A program made the translations under genes and the position numbers. From a virus, in the IMG/VR virus record IMGVR_UViG_3300023116_000053, positions 1 through 57,698 of that record: a DNA stretch of 57,698 nt; one strand, 5' to 3'. The notes beneath the pieces were generated by a model, which worked only from the letters and a program-made list of their open reading frames with translations, was not told where the DNA came from and did no database searches. Shown piece after piece: positions 1-8,689 of the stretch; positions within the stretch are counted from its first letter, which is position 1, and every line of letters starts with the position of its first letter.

Positions 1-458
1 GTTTTGCTAAAGACTTCTTTTTCAACAATTCCATAATCTTTGTGTCCATATTGAACTAAAAAATCACCACCACCCCCAGATAATAAACTATCAGACCAAG
101 AAACTTTCACTTGAAACGGTCTTGTCATTTCTTTTGCATAAACTTTTATTGGTTTTTTAGTTGCAACATTGGGTTCGATAATATCATACGTTTGTTTGAA
201 TTTTTGTGCATCAATCGGCCAATTTTCACCTTTAACTCCTGTCATAATATAATCACCTTTTTTGGCGGATACTGGACCCTCTAAAGTTTGTATCATCATA
301 TCTTGATTGGCAACTTTAAACTGCACAGGGATTGCTTTTTTCATGGTCGGAAAAGCTTCCGTATCATTAGATAATTCTGGATTAAAGTCTCGACCTATAA
401 CGCCATCCATATGCCTATTGAAAGATTCTTTGAGATATTTGAAATCATAATTTTTCAT
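1..458 (-). CDS. PGDYG-like phage protein, 3' end outside the window (partial)
   Basis: The frame is open from an ATG at 458 to the window edge, giving at least 152 residues with no stop. It begins MKNYDFKYLKESFNRHMDG and contains a KKGDYIMTG...GENWPI segment at about residues 66-81. That pattern recalls the small PGDYG-type domain seen in phage and bacterial proteins of unknown function, so the name is by motif only. Its start overlaps the stop of the preceding small gene by ATGA, indicating translational coupling in the tail/baseplate operon. The N-terminus 'FKYLKESF' has an L-x-E step but is not a clear example of the cargo tag discussed elsewhere. Function unknown; fairly sure it is a real gene. 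Confidence 0.65.
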   Translation of the reverse strand, partial: MKNYDFKYLKESFNRHMDGVIGRDFNPELSNDTEAFPTMKKAIPVQFKVANQDMMIQTLEGPVSAKKGDYIMTGVKGENWPIDAQKFKQTYDIIEPNVATKKPIKVYAKEMTRPFQVKVSWSDSLLSGGGGDFLVQYGHKDYGIVEKEVFSK

Positions 459-694
459 CTTTTTTGTTCCATTTGTTCGTTCTGTTTTTTTATTTCGTTA
501 GAAAGACGTTCAACAAACCACTGTCTTAGGGGTATCGGAAGATTGTATGCTTCTATAAAACTCCAACCACCATAATACTGCAACAAAAAAAGTTGTTCGT
601 ACACTTGCTTACTATATTCATAGGTCAGGCCAAAAAAAGTTTTTAGTGACAGGAACCTCCAACAATCCTGCCCAACCACAACTTTCACACTCAA
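455..694 (-). CDS. Small baseplate-assembly type protein following the gp26-like gene; start uncertain
   Basis: The conserved-looking part is residues 24-79 (EYSKQVYEQ, YYGGWSFIEAYNLP, LRQWFVERL), a type of short protein I associate with the gene just after gp26-like baseplate proteins in T4-type myoviruses. The frame has no ATG. It opens with TTG at 694, which would overlap the previous gene by 77 nt; a GTG lies at 604 after that gene's stop. The frame is +1 relative to the upstream gene and joins it at a seven-T run (632-638), so a frameshift fusion is an alternative to separate initiation. The stop overlaps the next start (ATGA). Role in baseplate hub or tail assembly is inferred from position. 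Confidence 0.65.
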   Translation of the reverse strand: MSVKVVVGQDCWRFLSLKTFFGLTYEYSKQVYEQLFLLQYYGGWSFIEAYNLPIPLRQWFVERLSNEIKKQNEQMEQKR

Positions 695-1487
695 ATTCAG
701 TTTTTATTTGAATTGTCGGAACAATCGCACTATATTGCTCCAACAAATCCTTAGCAAAGATATAAGGCATGTTCTCACAGAACCTTTGGATATATAACTT
801 GTCTTCACGACCATTCACAGAAACAATTATTTGCTTTAAGCGATTTGTGAAATTTTTCTCATGACTTTTTGTTTTCTTTATCTTTTTTGTCTTTTTGAAA
901 ATTTCTCCCTCATCAACGCCATCTAAAAGTTTAAAGCCAATATCAACTTCTATGTCTTCCCATTTCATTTTATAGTTGAATAAGGAATCTCCGTTTCTTG
1001 TAATATCTAAGTCTTTCAAGTCTTTTTGATTGTCATTAATATAAACGTCAGAGTTTAAATTCGCCGTTACTTCTTGCTTGTTATTGCATTCTGGACAAGG
1101 CATGTTTGTGACTGTGTAGTCTGGACCCATACCAGTCTTTCTTACCGAAATCAAAATGGCAGACCTGTCAGCATCTAGCAAATCTTTTGATTTTATTTTC
1201 TTATCTTTCAATACACTTGAAATTAATTTGTCAAACATTAAACCATTTTCAAGCAAAGTTTCAGAAGTCAAAACATCCTCTTCCTTGGAGGTCATATAGA
1301 AAACTTCAACACTCTCTTTGTTGTGTAGGGGATGTTCTGGACCATAGAATTTTCCCTCGGAAGGTAGTTCAACTATGTCAGTAAATGAAGGGAATTCAAA
1401 ACTTTTTTTTTGCTCTGTTTGTGAGATTATAGCACTTGCTTTCGCACTCTCAGTTGGTTTTTGTAATCTTTCTTCGTTGTTTCTCAT
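618..1487 (-). CDS. 26: Baseplate hub assembly protein, T4 gp26-like (T4_baseplate family)
   Basis: A 289-residue protein with the layout of the T4_baseplate family: an LPSEGKFYG segment near residue 42, an EEDVLTS stretch near 70, DLLDADRSAILI near 103, and two cysteine pairs (MPCPECNN near residue 130; CESCGW near 269) that could bind a metal. It ends with NFFWPDL. In T4, gp26 is needed to assemble the baseplate hub and is distantly similar to tail assembly factors. It lies directly downstream of the tail tube gene, the expected late tail context. A seven-T run at 632-638 just before the stop may be a frameshift site into the next frame. Family assignment fairly confident; exact function is from the family. 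Confidence 0.8.
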   Translation of the reverse strand: MRNNEERLQKPTESAKASAIISQTEQKKSFEFPSFTDIVELPSEGKFYGPEHPLHNKESVEVFYMTSKEEDVLTSETLLENGLMFDKLISSVLKDKKIKSKDLLDADRSAILISVRKTGMGPDYTVTNMPCPECNNKQEVTANLNSDVYINDNQKDLKDLDITRNGDSLFNYKMKWEDIEVDIGFKLLDGVDEGEIFKKTKKIKKTKSHEKNFTNRLKQIIVSVNGREDKLYIQRFCENMPYIFAKDLLEQYSAIVPTIQIKTEFECESCGWAGLLEVPVTKNFFWPDL

Positions 1488-1506
1488 AAATTACCTTTTT
1501 TTTTTT

Positions 1507-2055
1507 TTAGATTTCGCTGGGATAAAATAACCTAAAACCATCAACAGATTCAAATTCTGCCCAATCGTATGAAAAAGTTAAAGACACTTCTGAAAAACCA
1601 TCTTGCCCATAATCAAGTTGTCCAAACTTCGCATCTTTTATCCAAGCATTGTTCAGCACCCACTTTTCAACAACCCTTTCTTTTGTATCTATCTGTTCTA
1701 TTATCACATTACCTAAAGAACCAACAGCACGTCTTTTAGAAATTGTTGTTAAAGAATTAGGAGAACCCGGAATTATATATCCACTACCTTCTAAAATTTG
1801 ACCCACCGCAAAAGCAACATCCGGTTCTGTTGGGTCGTTGAGCGTCATGGCAACATCACTCCAAGTTACTCTTCCAGGGAATTTAAAATCATAATTTAAA
1901 TATGAAATTTTTTCTTCACCAAGCGAAAAGCCGGGTTTATCGCATGTTTTTGCATAAAATAAGACTCCATCGCCAAATAATTCATTAGGTATTGTTATTC
2001 CAAATTTAAATTGTCGTTTCGGCTCTAACCTTGTGGCATCAGTCCAAAAAGCCAT
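1507..2055 (-). CDS. 19: Tail tube protein, T4 gp19-like
   Basis: A 182-residue protein immediately after the tail sheath gene, the standard sheath-tube order. The length is close to T4 gp19 (163 residues). Visible features typical of myovirus tube proteins are the N-terminal RLEPKRQFKF segment, KPGFSLGEEK near residue 60, the VTWSDVAMTLNDP stretch near 85, and a C-terminal FGQLDYGQDGFSEVSLTFSYDWAEF. It is expected to form the inner hexameric tube through which DNA passes. A GAGGAAAG ribosome-binding site precedes the ATG. High confidence. Confidence 0.9.
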   Translation of the reverse strand: MAFWTDATRLEPKRQFKFGITIPNELFGDGVLFYAKTCDKPGFSLGEEKISYLNYDFKFPGRVTWSDVAMTLNDPTEPDVAFAVGQILEGSGYIIPGSPNSLTTISKRRAVGSLGNVIIEQIDTKERVVEKWVLNNAWIKDAKFGQLDYGQDGFSEVSLTFSYDWAEFESVDGFRLFYPSEI

Positions 2056-2072
2056 TGTCTTCTTTCCTCTTA

Positions 2073-5000
2073 TTAATCTTCAAAGGATGCACCGGATGGC
2101 TCAAGAACAAAATCAATTGCAATATATTCAATTGCTCTTGCTGGCTTGAGATAAATCTGTGCATACATAATATTTCTATCTACCAAATCTTCTGTAGTTG
2201 TTTCTTCATTCAAAACTAAGCGATAATCAGAAAGCCCAAAACGAGCCTTGATACTTCTTAATTTAGGTTCGACTTTAGATATAAATCTTGCCCAAGTTGT
2301 CTTCACATTATTCGCAAAAAGAATGTCTTTCGCTTCGTTTGAAACTATCTTTTTAAGAACAATCATCAAACGACGAACATTGATTCTGTCAAGTGCTGAA
2401 GGAGTCACTTGTAGCGTTTTGTTGCCCATAATTACTATTTCATTTCGATTGAATTTTGCAATCGGGTTAATATTCGCCTCATATAATTTGTCGCGTTGTT
2501 CTTGATTTAACTTTTCTTTTACATTTATAACACTCAAGCCAGAAACACCATTCGACAACCCACCACGATTCCAGCCAGCCGAGGCAAACCAAGGCTCAGA
2601 AACTCTCTCCGCATAGGCAAGACTTCCAAGAGCAACTATCGAAGGTGGAACGTCAATTGTAGTATCGCTAAACTCATCTCTAATTTTTACCCAAGGGTAG
2701 AAACAAGCACCATAACTAGAATTAATTCCACGATCTCTAAGATTAGAAATCGTTGTATCAACATCTCCTCTCCGTGTAGCCTCATCTGAAGTGTTTTCAG
2801 TGTTTGGAGTGTAATCCCCCTCCAAATCTATTAACGCTAAGGCATCACCTCTCTCTTCGCAAACATCAATCAATTTTCGGGTCAGAGTTGTATTTTTTAC
2901 TCCAGGGATTACTGCTTCTTTAAATTCAATCGTTTCAACATCAGAAATTGAATCAATCGCCCTCTGAATGCTATGGAAAGCATAATTGGTTGTTTCTGTT
3001 CCATTTTTCAAAATAGAATTTCTAAATGGTTCTTTTTCTGTCACGTCTACCCCTTCAAAGCCACCATACAACGGCATAGTAAACTTGTTAAACCCAGCAG
3101 TCAAAATTGACTCATAAGAAGGAGTCGTTTGTGTGGTAAGTGGACTATAAGCCCCAGTTACATTTATTGCCAAACCAATGACGCGAGAACCACTTTCGTA
3201 AAACGCATCAGCGTACCACTGAGATGTTGGTGCGCCAGGGGTTGCAGCAGGAACAGAAGCCGATGCTTGCCGAACATCATCCAGCGAAAAATAGTATGAG
3301 ATTTCTACAGACCTTTCATCATCTTCAAAATTTTCAGGCAAAGCAGAAACTATGTCAACATGATTTTCAGCAACTATTCTTTTACTTCCATTTCTGTACG
3401 GGTCTATTCCAAAATAAGCATCGAATGGGCTTGTTGTGTTTACATCAGATGAACTTACAACCAACGGATGTGTTGGGAATGCAAAAGAAGCCGAAAACGT
3501 ATCAACATCGTATATGTTTTGTGTTGCGCCGGATTCTCCTAAAGTAATCTTTTCTACTCCATCTAAGACATCATTCGGTTGTGAACCAGAAGGAGCATGT
3601 GGCATCGAGCCACTACCTCTAACAAATGCAGCATTTTGTTCCAATGTTCCATTTTTTATATCTTCTGCTGTTAGGATAGACGTTCTAGTCATTGTTGCTG
3701 TTTTAAATCGTGGAGTCCCATAGAATCCGAAAGGTAACAACCTTGGGTCTGTCAAACTATTATCAACTTCATTTGCAACTTCTACATAGACAAACTTTGA
3801 ACGATTTTCATAATCGCCATATTCAATCCATTGTCGTTTCCCATAATCCCAAGATCGATATGTGTTCCCAATTTTTTTTGCAATATAGTCTTCAGAGGCA
3901 GGGTTTAAATTACACGATGTAAACCTTTCAACAACTTGCTTTGATTTGTCGTTATCGTCTATTTTTCGTATTTCGACATCAAAAGAGCCATATTGATTTG
4001 ATAAATTCTTAGAAGACTTAATGTTAGAAATAGAAATTTTTAAATTTTTCTGTTCCCACTCACTAGCAGTGTGTGTTTTGAGTCTGAACAATTTCGTCAT
4101 GTTTTGAGGTTGATACGCTGTATTGTTGCTTGTCATGTCTTGAGAAAAAACCCATCCGGTCTTGGCTCTCTTCCCAGCAAATCTAAAATCACCACCATGT
4201 GTACTTCCAGACGCAAGAGGAACTATGACACCAAAAGTTGTTTTTGCAGTCGAACCAGAAACCAAATTTCTAGTAGCAAAATCCTCATAAGTTTGACCTA
4301 GCCAATATCGCCTATAGTTTTGACTTGTAGAATCAATAATTTCACTATTTGTTAATATTGGATTTGTATTGAAAACTTTTCGGATGTATTTTTCAGAATC
4401 TGGATTGAAGTTAAAAGAAGCAGTAATTGCATTACCACTACCTTCTTTGATGATTGCTTTAAATGTATTATCACCTTCAACATTATAAACAAATTGACCA
4501 GCACCAGATAATTCAGAACCATTTATACTCATTCCGTAGTTCGTATCTCCATCGAGTCGAACAGAAGAGCCTGAGTTCATGTAAAAGACTGCTGCCAAAG
4601 AGCCTGTTATATTACCAAAATCCGAAACTAAATTGCCGGAGTCAATCAAAAATAAACCATATGCCCCTGCATTCTTTGAAACAACAGGGTCTGGAGTAAA
4701 AAATCCATCTTGAGGCCAACCTGCTGCACCTGCGGTAGTTGCTTCACTATGTTGGTCTCCAGCAAGACGAATAAACGTCACAGGACCACGATTCTTCAAA
4801 TAAGCGTAAGCAGCATACGCACCGTAAGTAGGACTTGTGTAGTTGCCATCTCGCCAAACATCATTATTTGAAGTTCCACCTCCTGGGATTGGCTTTCCAA
4901 ACGTTTGCAAAAACTCGTTCCTGTCTTTAATTTGTACGGGAACGAAAGATGGTCCTCGTTCGGCTCGACCAATAATAACAGGGCCGATTTCTTCTGTCCT

Positions 5001-5090
5001 TCTGGGTCTTTTTGTGTTGTCTACTTCTCTTGTTTGAATAGAAGGAGAAACAAATTTGTATTTTTGAATTTGAGTCGGCATTTTTATCAT
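2073..5090 (-). CDS. 18: Contractile tail sheath protein, T4 gp18-like, enlarged
   Basis: A 1005-residue protein with sheath hallmarks. The N-terminus (VSPSIQTREVD, then GPVIIGRAERGPSF and FLQTFGKP) matches the region that threads between sheath subunits. The C-terminal third (about residues 690-990) has IERAIDSISDVE-like, ERGDALALIDLEG, YPWVKIRDEF, SIVALGSLAYAER and RRLMIVLKKI segments typical of the conserved sheath core. T4 gp18 is 659 residues, so several hundred extra residues lie in the middle and probably form surface domains. ATG at 5090 is preceded by AAGGAG with a short spacer; an ATG four codons in is a weaker alternative. The gene lies between gp15-like and tail tube genes. Confidence 0.92.
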   Translation of the reverse strand: MIKMPTQIQKYKFVSPSIQTREVDNTKRPRRTEEIGPVIIGRAERGPSFVPVQIKDRNEFLQTFGKPIPGGGTSNNDVWRDGNYTSPTYGAYAAYAYLKNRGPVTFIRLAGDQHSEATTAGAAGWPQDGFFTPDPVVSKNAGAYGLFLIDSGNLVSDFGNITGSLAAVFYMNSGSSVRLDGDTNYGMSINGSELSGAGQFVYNVEGDNTFKAIIKEGSGNAITASFNFNPDSEKYIRKVFNTNPILTNSEIIDSTSQNYRRYWLGQTYEDFATRNLVSGSTAKTTFGVIVPLASGSTHGGDFRFAGKRAKTGWVFSQDMTSNNTAYQPQNMTKLFRLKTHTASEWEQKNLKISISNIKSSKNLSNQYGSFDVEIRKIDDNDKSKQVVERFTSCNLNPASEDYIAKKIGNTYRSWDYGKRQWIEYGDYENRSKFVYVEVANEVDNSLTDPRLLPFGFYGTPRFKTATMTRTSILTAEDIKNGTLEQNAAFVRGSGSMPHAPSGSQPNDVLDGVEKITLGESGATQNIYDVDTFSASFAFPTHPLVVSSSDVNTTSPFDAYFGIDPYRNGSKRIVAENHVDIVSALPENFEDDERSVEISYYFSLDDVRQASASVPAATPGAPTSQWYADAFYESGSRVIGLAINVTGAYSPLTTQTTPSYESILTAGFNKFTMPLYGGFEGVDVTEKEPFRNSILKNGTETTNYAFHSIQRAIDSISDVETIEFKEAVIPGVKNTTLTRKLIDVCEERGDALALIDLEGDYTPNTENTSDEATRRGDVDTTISNLRDRGINSSYGACFYPWVKIRDEFSDTTIDVPPSIVALGSLAYAERVSEPWFASAGWNRGGLSNGVSGLSVINVKEKLNQEQRDKLYEANINPIAKFNRNEIVIMGNKTLQVTPSALDRINVRRLMIVLKKIVSNEAKDILFANNVKTTWARFISKVEPKLRSIKARFGLSDYRLVLNEETTTEDLVDRNIMYAQIYLKPARAIEYIAIDFVLEPSGASFED

Positions 5091-5129
5091 AAACTCCTTA
5101 GAATATTTTTTGGATAAATAGTTACTTTG
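5091..5129 (-). promoter_or_regulatory. Leader of the sheath gene with an AAGGAG site and a CTATTTATC motif
   Basis: The 39-nt gap carries, on the minus strand, CTATTTATC (5113-5121) 23 nt upstream of the sheath start and AAGGAG just before the ATG. The same AT-rich motif lies ahead of three other late genes (near 14360, 18880 and 39478), so it is a candidate late-promoter element. In an AT-rich genome this could be chance. Confidence 0.25.
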
Positions 5130-5951
5130 TTAGTCTTCACCCAAGATTGTCCTTTCTTTTCCTATAAAAAACTTAACAGCATTTTCTCTTTTGGTAAAAA
5201 AAGGATATTTTTCGTTTTTGTTGCCACCTATTAAATAGCCCATACAACGAATAGAAAACTTAGATTCATATTTTCTCTCATCTTCATTGAGGGTAGACAC
5301 ATTGTTGTCTTGGTTAAAACTAGAGTCGAAAAAGCATTCATATTTGTGATTTTCATGTTCAATCATAAAGGTTGTAATATGTCCAGTATAAGTTAAAAAT
5401 GGTTGCATTATTTCGTTTATTTGCTGCTGATATTCAGTCTTGATGTGTATTTCATATGTAATCTTCATATATGTTGGTTGTGGCATGTGATATGTTGTAT
5501 AAACTGTTGGATGTTTCTTTTTTGTTTTAAAATTGATTTGTCCAGTACCTACCCTATTTTTAGTTGTTCTAAACGATTGTGCGTTTGCAAAATTAGATGT
5601 CTTTCTTTGGTTTATAACCCTAAATGCAGGAAAAGTCCCACCTTTATAATCTCCAGTGTTTGGGTGATGAGCGGTAACTGCTCCTCTAAATGCTGGGTCT
5701 TTCTCGAAATCTTTCCTTTCTAAAGTTATTCTTGGAAGTATAAGAGTCCCTTCGATGTCTCTAACATCATCTTTTTCTTTAAGTTGTGCGGAACGTTCAC
5801 CAGTAACCCAAACAACTGGAACTTTTTCGAAACCTTTATTGGTGTTACAAAAAACATTCATAGTTTCATCGAGCCACCGAAACATTGCAAAATCAATTGT
5901 TTCGATATTTGAAGGTTGAAAGAAAATAGGTTTCGCAGGCTTATCGCTCAT
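5130..5951 (-). CDS. 15: Tail sheath terminator / tail completion protein, T4 gp15-like
   Basis: A 273-residue protein, almost the same length as T4 gp15 (272). It follows the gp15 plan: an N-terminal helix ending in FCNTNKGFEKVPVVW, the ETILPRI-like segment here as EGTLILPRITLERKDF near residues 86-101, and a middle YMKITYEIHIKTEYQQQINEI stretch near 162-182 followed by a C-terminal strand-rich region. In T4, gp15 caps the sheath and tube and joins the tail to the neck. It sits immediately upstream of the sheath gene. Assignment rests on pattern and position; good confidence. Confidence 0.8.
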   Translation of the reverse strand: MSDKPAKPIFFQPSNIETIDFAMFRWLDETMNVFCNTNKGFEKVPVVWVTGERSAQLKEKDDVRDIEGTLILPRITLERKDFEKDPAFRGAVTAHHPNTGDYKGGTFPAFRVINQRKTSNFANAQSFRTTKNRVGTGQINFKTKKKHPTVYTTYHMPQPTYMKITYEIHIKTEYQQQINEIMQPFLTYTGHITTFMIEHENHKYECFFDSSFNQDNNVSTLNEDERKYESKFSIRCMGYLIGGNKNEKYPFFTKRENAVKFFIGKERTILGED

Positions 5952-6799
5952 GGGTATAATCCATAAATTGTATACGTTTTTCGTTTGTCATCTTTGATAA
6001 ACTCTCCATTTGACGTTAATGCTCTAGGTAATATTTTTTTGGCTCTCGTCATCCAAAGATTAAAAATTATATCAGAATGCATTTTAATAAGTTCTTCTTT
6101 TTTTTTGTTACGACTTTTAAATTGTGAACCAATGTATTCTTTTATAGTTTCAATATTCTCTTCCGCACTTTTTTCAAATTTTTGTTTAAAAAATTTTGCT
6201 TGCTTGTATGTTGCTCTGACGTATGCATCTACTTCATGTTTAGTTAGAAAATAAATTAATGATTCTATTATTTCTTCTTTTTCACTTTTAGAATCAAAAT
6301 CAACCTCTTTGAATTTTCTATGCAAAATAGCAGATAATCTTCTTAAGTGATTTTCTTTTTTTGAATCAATATATTTAAAGTTCATTTTGTCCCTATTTTT
6401 TTGATAATAATGATTGATTTCATGAACTAAATTTAACTTTAAATCAGAAACGATTTTTGACATATTTTTTGCTTCTATTTTTGATTTTGGGACATTCAAA
6501 ATCAATTCAATTTCGTCAGTTAACCTGTTAAAACTTCCTGTTACACCTAATATTCCTTGTTCGTATTCTATTTTCAACACAATAATTGTTTCACCACCTA
6601 ATATTTTTTGCATTTCTTGTCTCAATTTGTCCTCGTCTATATAATCAGAAGGATAGGTGATTTTCTTTAATTTTTCTTTTTCTGATTTATAACTTTTAAT
6701 TGTGTTTGTAAAATAACGAGTAACTTTCGTGGATAATCCTTCGCCTCTAGATTCTTTTAATATTTTTTTTATTTCTATTTTCAGTAAATTTTTAAGCAC
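5948..6799 (-). CDS. HEXXH zinc metallopeptidase-like protein with N-terminal cargo-type tag
   Basis: A 283-residue protein starting at GTG (6799). Residues 1-16 (MLKNLLKIEIKKILKE) match the Lys/Glu/Ile tag shared by many proteins here and end in ILKE/S, a plausible prohead-protease site. HEINH at residues 126-130 inside LNLVHEINHYYQ is a textbook zincin HEXXH helix, and HEVDAYVR at 188-195 is a plausible third-ligand region. The arrangement recalls phage structural peptidase-like proteins, but the substrate is unknown. It overlaps the gp15-like gene start by 4 nt and lies at the end of an accessory cluster. I infer a packaged peptidase; activity is unproven. Confidence 0.65.
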   Translation of the reverse strand: MLKNLLKIEIKKILKESRGEGLSTKVTRYFTNTIKSYKSEKEKLKKITYPSDYIDEDKLRQEMQKILGGETIIVLKIEYEQGILGVTGSFNRLTDEIELILNVPKSKIEAKNMSKIVSDLKLNLVHEINHYYQKNRDKMNFKYIDSKKENHLRRLSAILHRKFKEVDFDSKSEKEEIIESLIYFLTKHEVDAYVRATYKQAKFFKQKFEKSAEENIETIKEYIGSQFKSRNKKKEELIKMHSDIIFNLWMTRAKKILPRALTSNGEFIKDDKRKTYTIYGLYP

Positions 6800-7787
6800 T
6801 GAGTAATTCCTTCTGATAACTTGTGATTAAAAAATATTCCAACTCTTCATTTAATTTCTCTGGCTTGTCTAACACTATCTTGTCTTTCTTTTTATCTGAA
6901 CCAACCAATCTATTTTTAATCGAAGAATACATTCTTTTAAACATTTTCCAGATATTAAAAGGCACATTGCCAATCGCCACAAGTATATCTTTCCAATCAA
7001 ACAAGCCTTGTACAATATCTGTGTATTCTTGTCTTCTAGTTGTTAATGCTCTGATTAATTTTATTAACAAAGATGCCACAAAACAAGTAATTGCTGCACT
7101 AATCAGCATTGTGTAACCTGGAGATATGCTCCACATAATTTGAAAAATAACTTTTAAACCACCCCACAAACCTTTTCCAGCCAACCCTCCTACCGATTTT
7201 AATCCTGCGAAAAATGTTGGAAATATTTTTTGAACGCCCCACCAAATCCAATCTCCTAACTTCTTAGCGATAGCAATTATAGGCTTTAATAAATATTTAT
7301 ATACGCTTGTGTTTGTAATTTTATAAACTAATGTCCCAACAACACCAACGGCAGACCAAAACCATGTAAAATTAAACGCTCTTCTTAACTTCAATAACCA
7401 TTCGTCTAAAGTAAAATCAGGTTGCTCTTCAGTTGCTTTTTTTAGTGCTTCCATAGCAATATCGTTGTTGGCTTTTAATAATTTAGTTAGTATTTGTTGT
7501 ACACAACCTTCATCAATGTTTCCATTTTCATCTTTGCAATTATTTTTTATTTCATCTACAATGTTTTTTATTTCAGGCAAAGTTTCTTCTCTTTCTATTC
7601 TAAGTAATTCATTTTGCAAATTATCAGAAAAGCCCCTAATTGCTTGCTTTACTTCTCCTTCCCCACTCTTTGCTTCTTTGATTATTTGTTTTCGCAGGCT
7701 TGATTTGCAATAAGCATAGTCTGCAACGAGAGTTAGTTGCATTTCTTTTAATATTTCTTGTTTTATTTCTTCTTTGAGTCTTACCAT
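6792..7787 (-). CDS. Tagged membrane protein, unknown function
   Basis: About 331 residues from the ATG at 7787, which has GGAG nine nt upstream and is better than the TTG five codons earlier. The N-terminus (MVRLKEEIKQEILKEMQ) is the shared cargo-type tag with an ILKE step. Residues of roughly 15-130 are helical and charged. Then come hydrophobic segments: FTWFWSAVGVVGTLVY, a Trp/Gly-rich stretch (DWIWWGVQKIF; GLAGKGLWGGLKVIF) and a clear transmembrane span LISAAITCFVASLLIKLI. The tail is basic (KNRLVGSDKKKDK). No family was recognised. A packaged protein able to enter membranes during DNA injection is an inference. It overlaps both neighbours by a few bases. Confidence 0.6.
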   Translation of the reverse strand: MVRLKEEIKQEILKEMQLTLVADYAYCKSSLRKQIIKEAKSGEGEVKQAIRGFSDNLQNELLRIEREETLPEIKNIVDEIKNNCKDENGNIDEGCVQQILTKLLKANNDIAMEALKKATEEQPDFTLDEWLLKLRRAFNFTWFWSAVGVVGTLVYKITNTSVYKYLLKPIIAIAKKLGDWIWWGVQKIFPTFFAGLKSVGGLAGKGLWGGLKVIFQIMWSISPGYTMLISAAITCFVASLLIKLIRALTTRRQEYTDIVQGLFDWKDILVAIGNVPFNIWKMFKRMYSSIKNRLVGSDKKKDKIVLDKPEKLNEELEYFLITSYQKELLSA

Positions 7788-8689
7788 TTTTTGCAACTCC
7801 AATATCTTGCCTTTGTTTTTGGACCTGGATTGTCACACTTGTGTCTTGCCCTAAATGATTTTCTGCGCTTAGGATTAGATTTTTTAATTTTCATATTTGG
7901 GTCGCCAAATCTAACTGTTTTTATTTTGTCTCCATCTTTTACGCAGACCTTAAACTTTTTATTTTCTCCAGAAGTTCTCACAGGTTTATTTAGTTTGTCA
8001 CCTTTTTTGCAGGGCTTGCTTTTTTCATCTAATTTTTTCTTGTTTTTTTTCATGCTTTTTTTGAGTCCACCCCATTCATCTTCAAACTCACCACTTTTCC
8101 ATTGTTCGTATTCATATTCTATAATAAGTTGATAGGCTTTTATTAAAAAGTCACCTTCTTTTGTTTTCCAATGGTCTTTCTTTAATTCTTTTATGTATAA
8201 ACTGTGAATCTGTCTAGGTGTTTTACCTTCTCCTGTTGCGAAAGGGGCTAAGACTAATTTAGCAATTCTTCCAATCTTTGTTTTGGACGCCAAAAAAAGA
8301 GTAAAAGCATCAAGAATGTTGCCAATAGTTCCTAAAAACTTTTCAGCGTAAGACATTAATTTAGATATTGTATTGCTCATGCCGTGTACATAGTCAGCAG
8401 GCCACCCTAATTTTTGAGCAATTCTTAGTACTTTCAAAGGTTTTGTCCCGTCTTGTCCAAGCCAATCAATGTTAACTTGATGACCATCTGTTTCCTTTAA
8501 GAATCTCTTGAAATCAGAATATTTTTCATTAAAATCTATAGGCTTGTCGCGGAATGTATTCCAGCCATACTTTCCAGTATATTGACCAAGCCATTTTAAT
8601 TCTCCCAATATTTCTTTTTCTTCTTGGATAATTCTTTGTTCTCGAATTTCCAACAATATTTGCCTTTTCAGTTCTTTTTTGATATTCAT
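7781..8689 (-). CDS. Tagged protein with C-terminal DUF5872-like domain
   Basis: A 302-residue protein. Residues 1-26 (MNIKKELKRQILLEIREQ...) are nearly identical, in protein and DNA, to the start of the next upstream gene, although the rest is unrelated. The last 60 residues (KVCVKDGDKIKTVRFGDPN, SNPKRRKSFRARHKCDNPG, ARYWSCKKW) are the basic, Cys/His-containing domain called DUF5872 that recurs in phage proteins. The middle has helical, partly hydrophobic stretches (residues about 108-150). Function unknown; a DNA- or protein-binding role in the virion is inferred from the basic tail and the cargo-type tag. Confidence 0.65.
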   Translation of the reverse strand: MNIKKELKRQILLEIREQRIIQEEKEILGELKWLGQYTGKYGWNTFRDKPIDFNEKYSDFKRFLKETDGHQVNIDWLGQDGTKPLKVLRIAQKLGWPADYVHGMSNTISKLMSYAEKFLGTIGNILDAFTLFLASKTKIGRIAKLVLAPFATGEGKTPRQIHSLYIKELKKDHWKTKEGDFLIKAYQLIIEYEYEQWKSGEFEDEWGGLKKSMKKNKKKLDEKSKPCKKGDKLNKPVRTSGENKKFKVCVKDGDKIKTVRFGDPNMKIKKSNPKRRKSFRARHKCDNPGPKTKARYWSCKKW

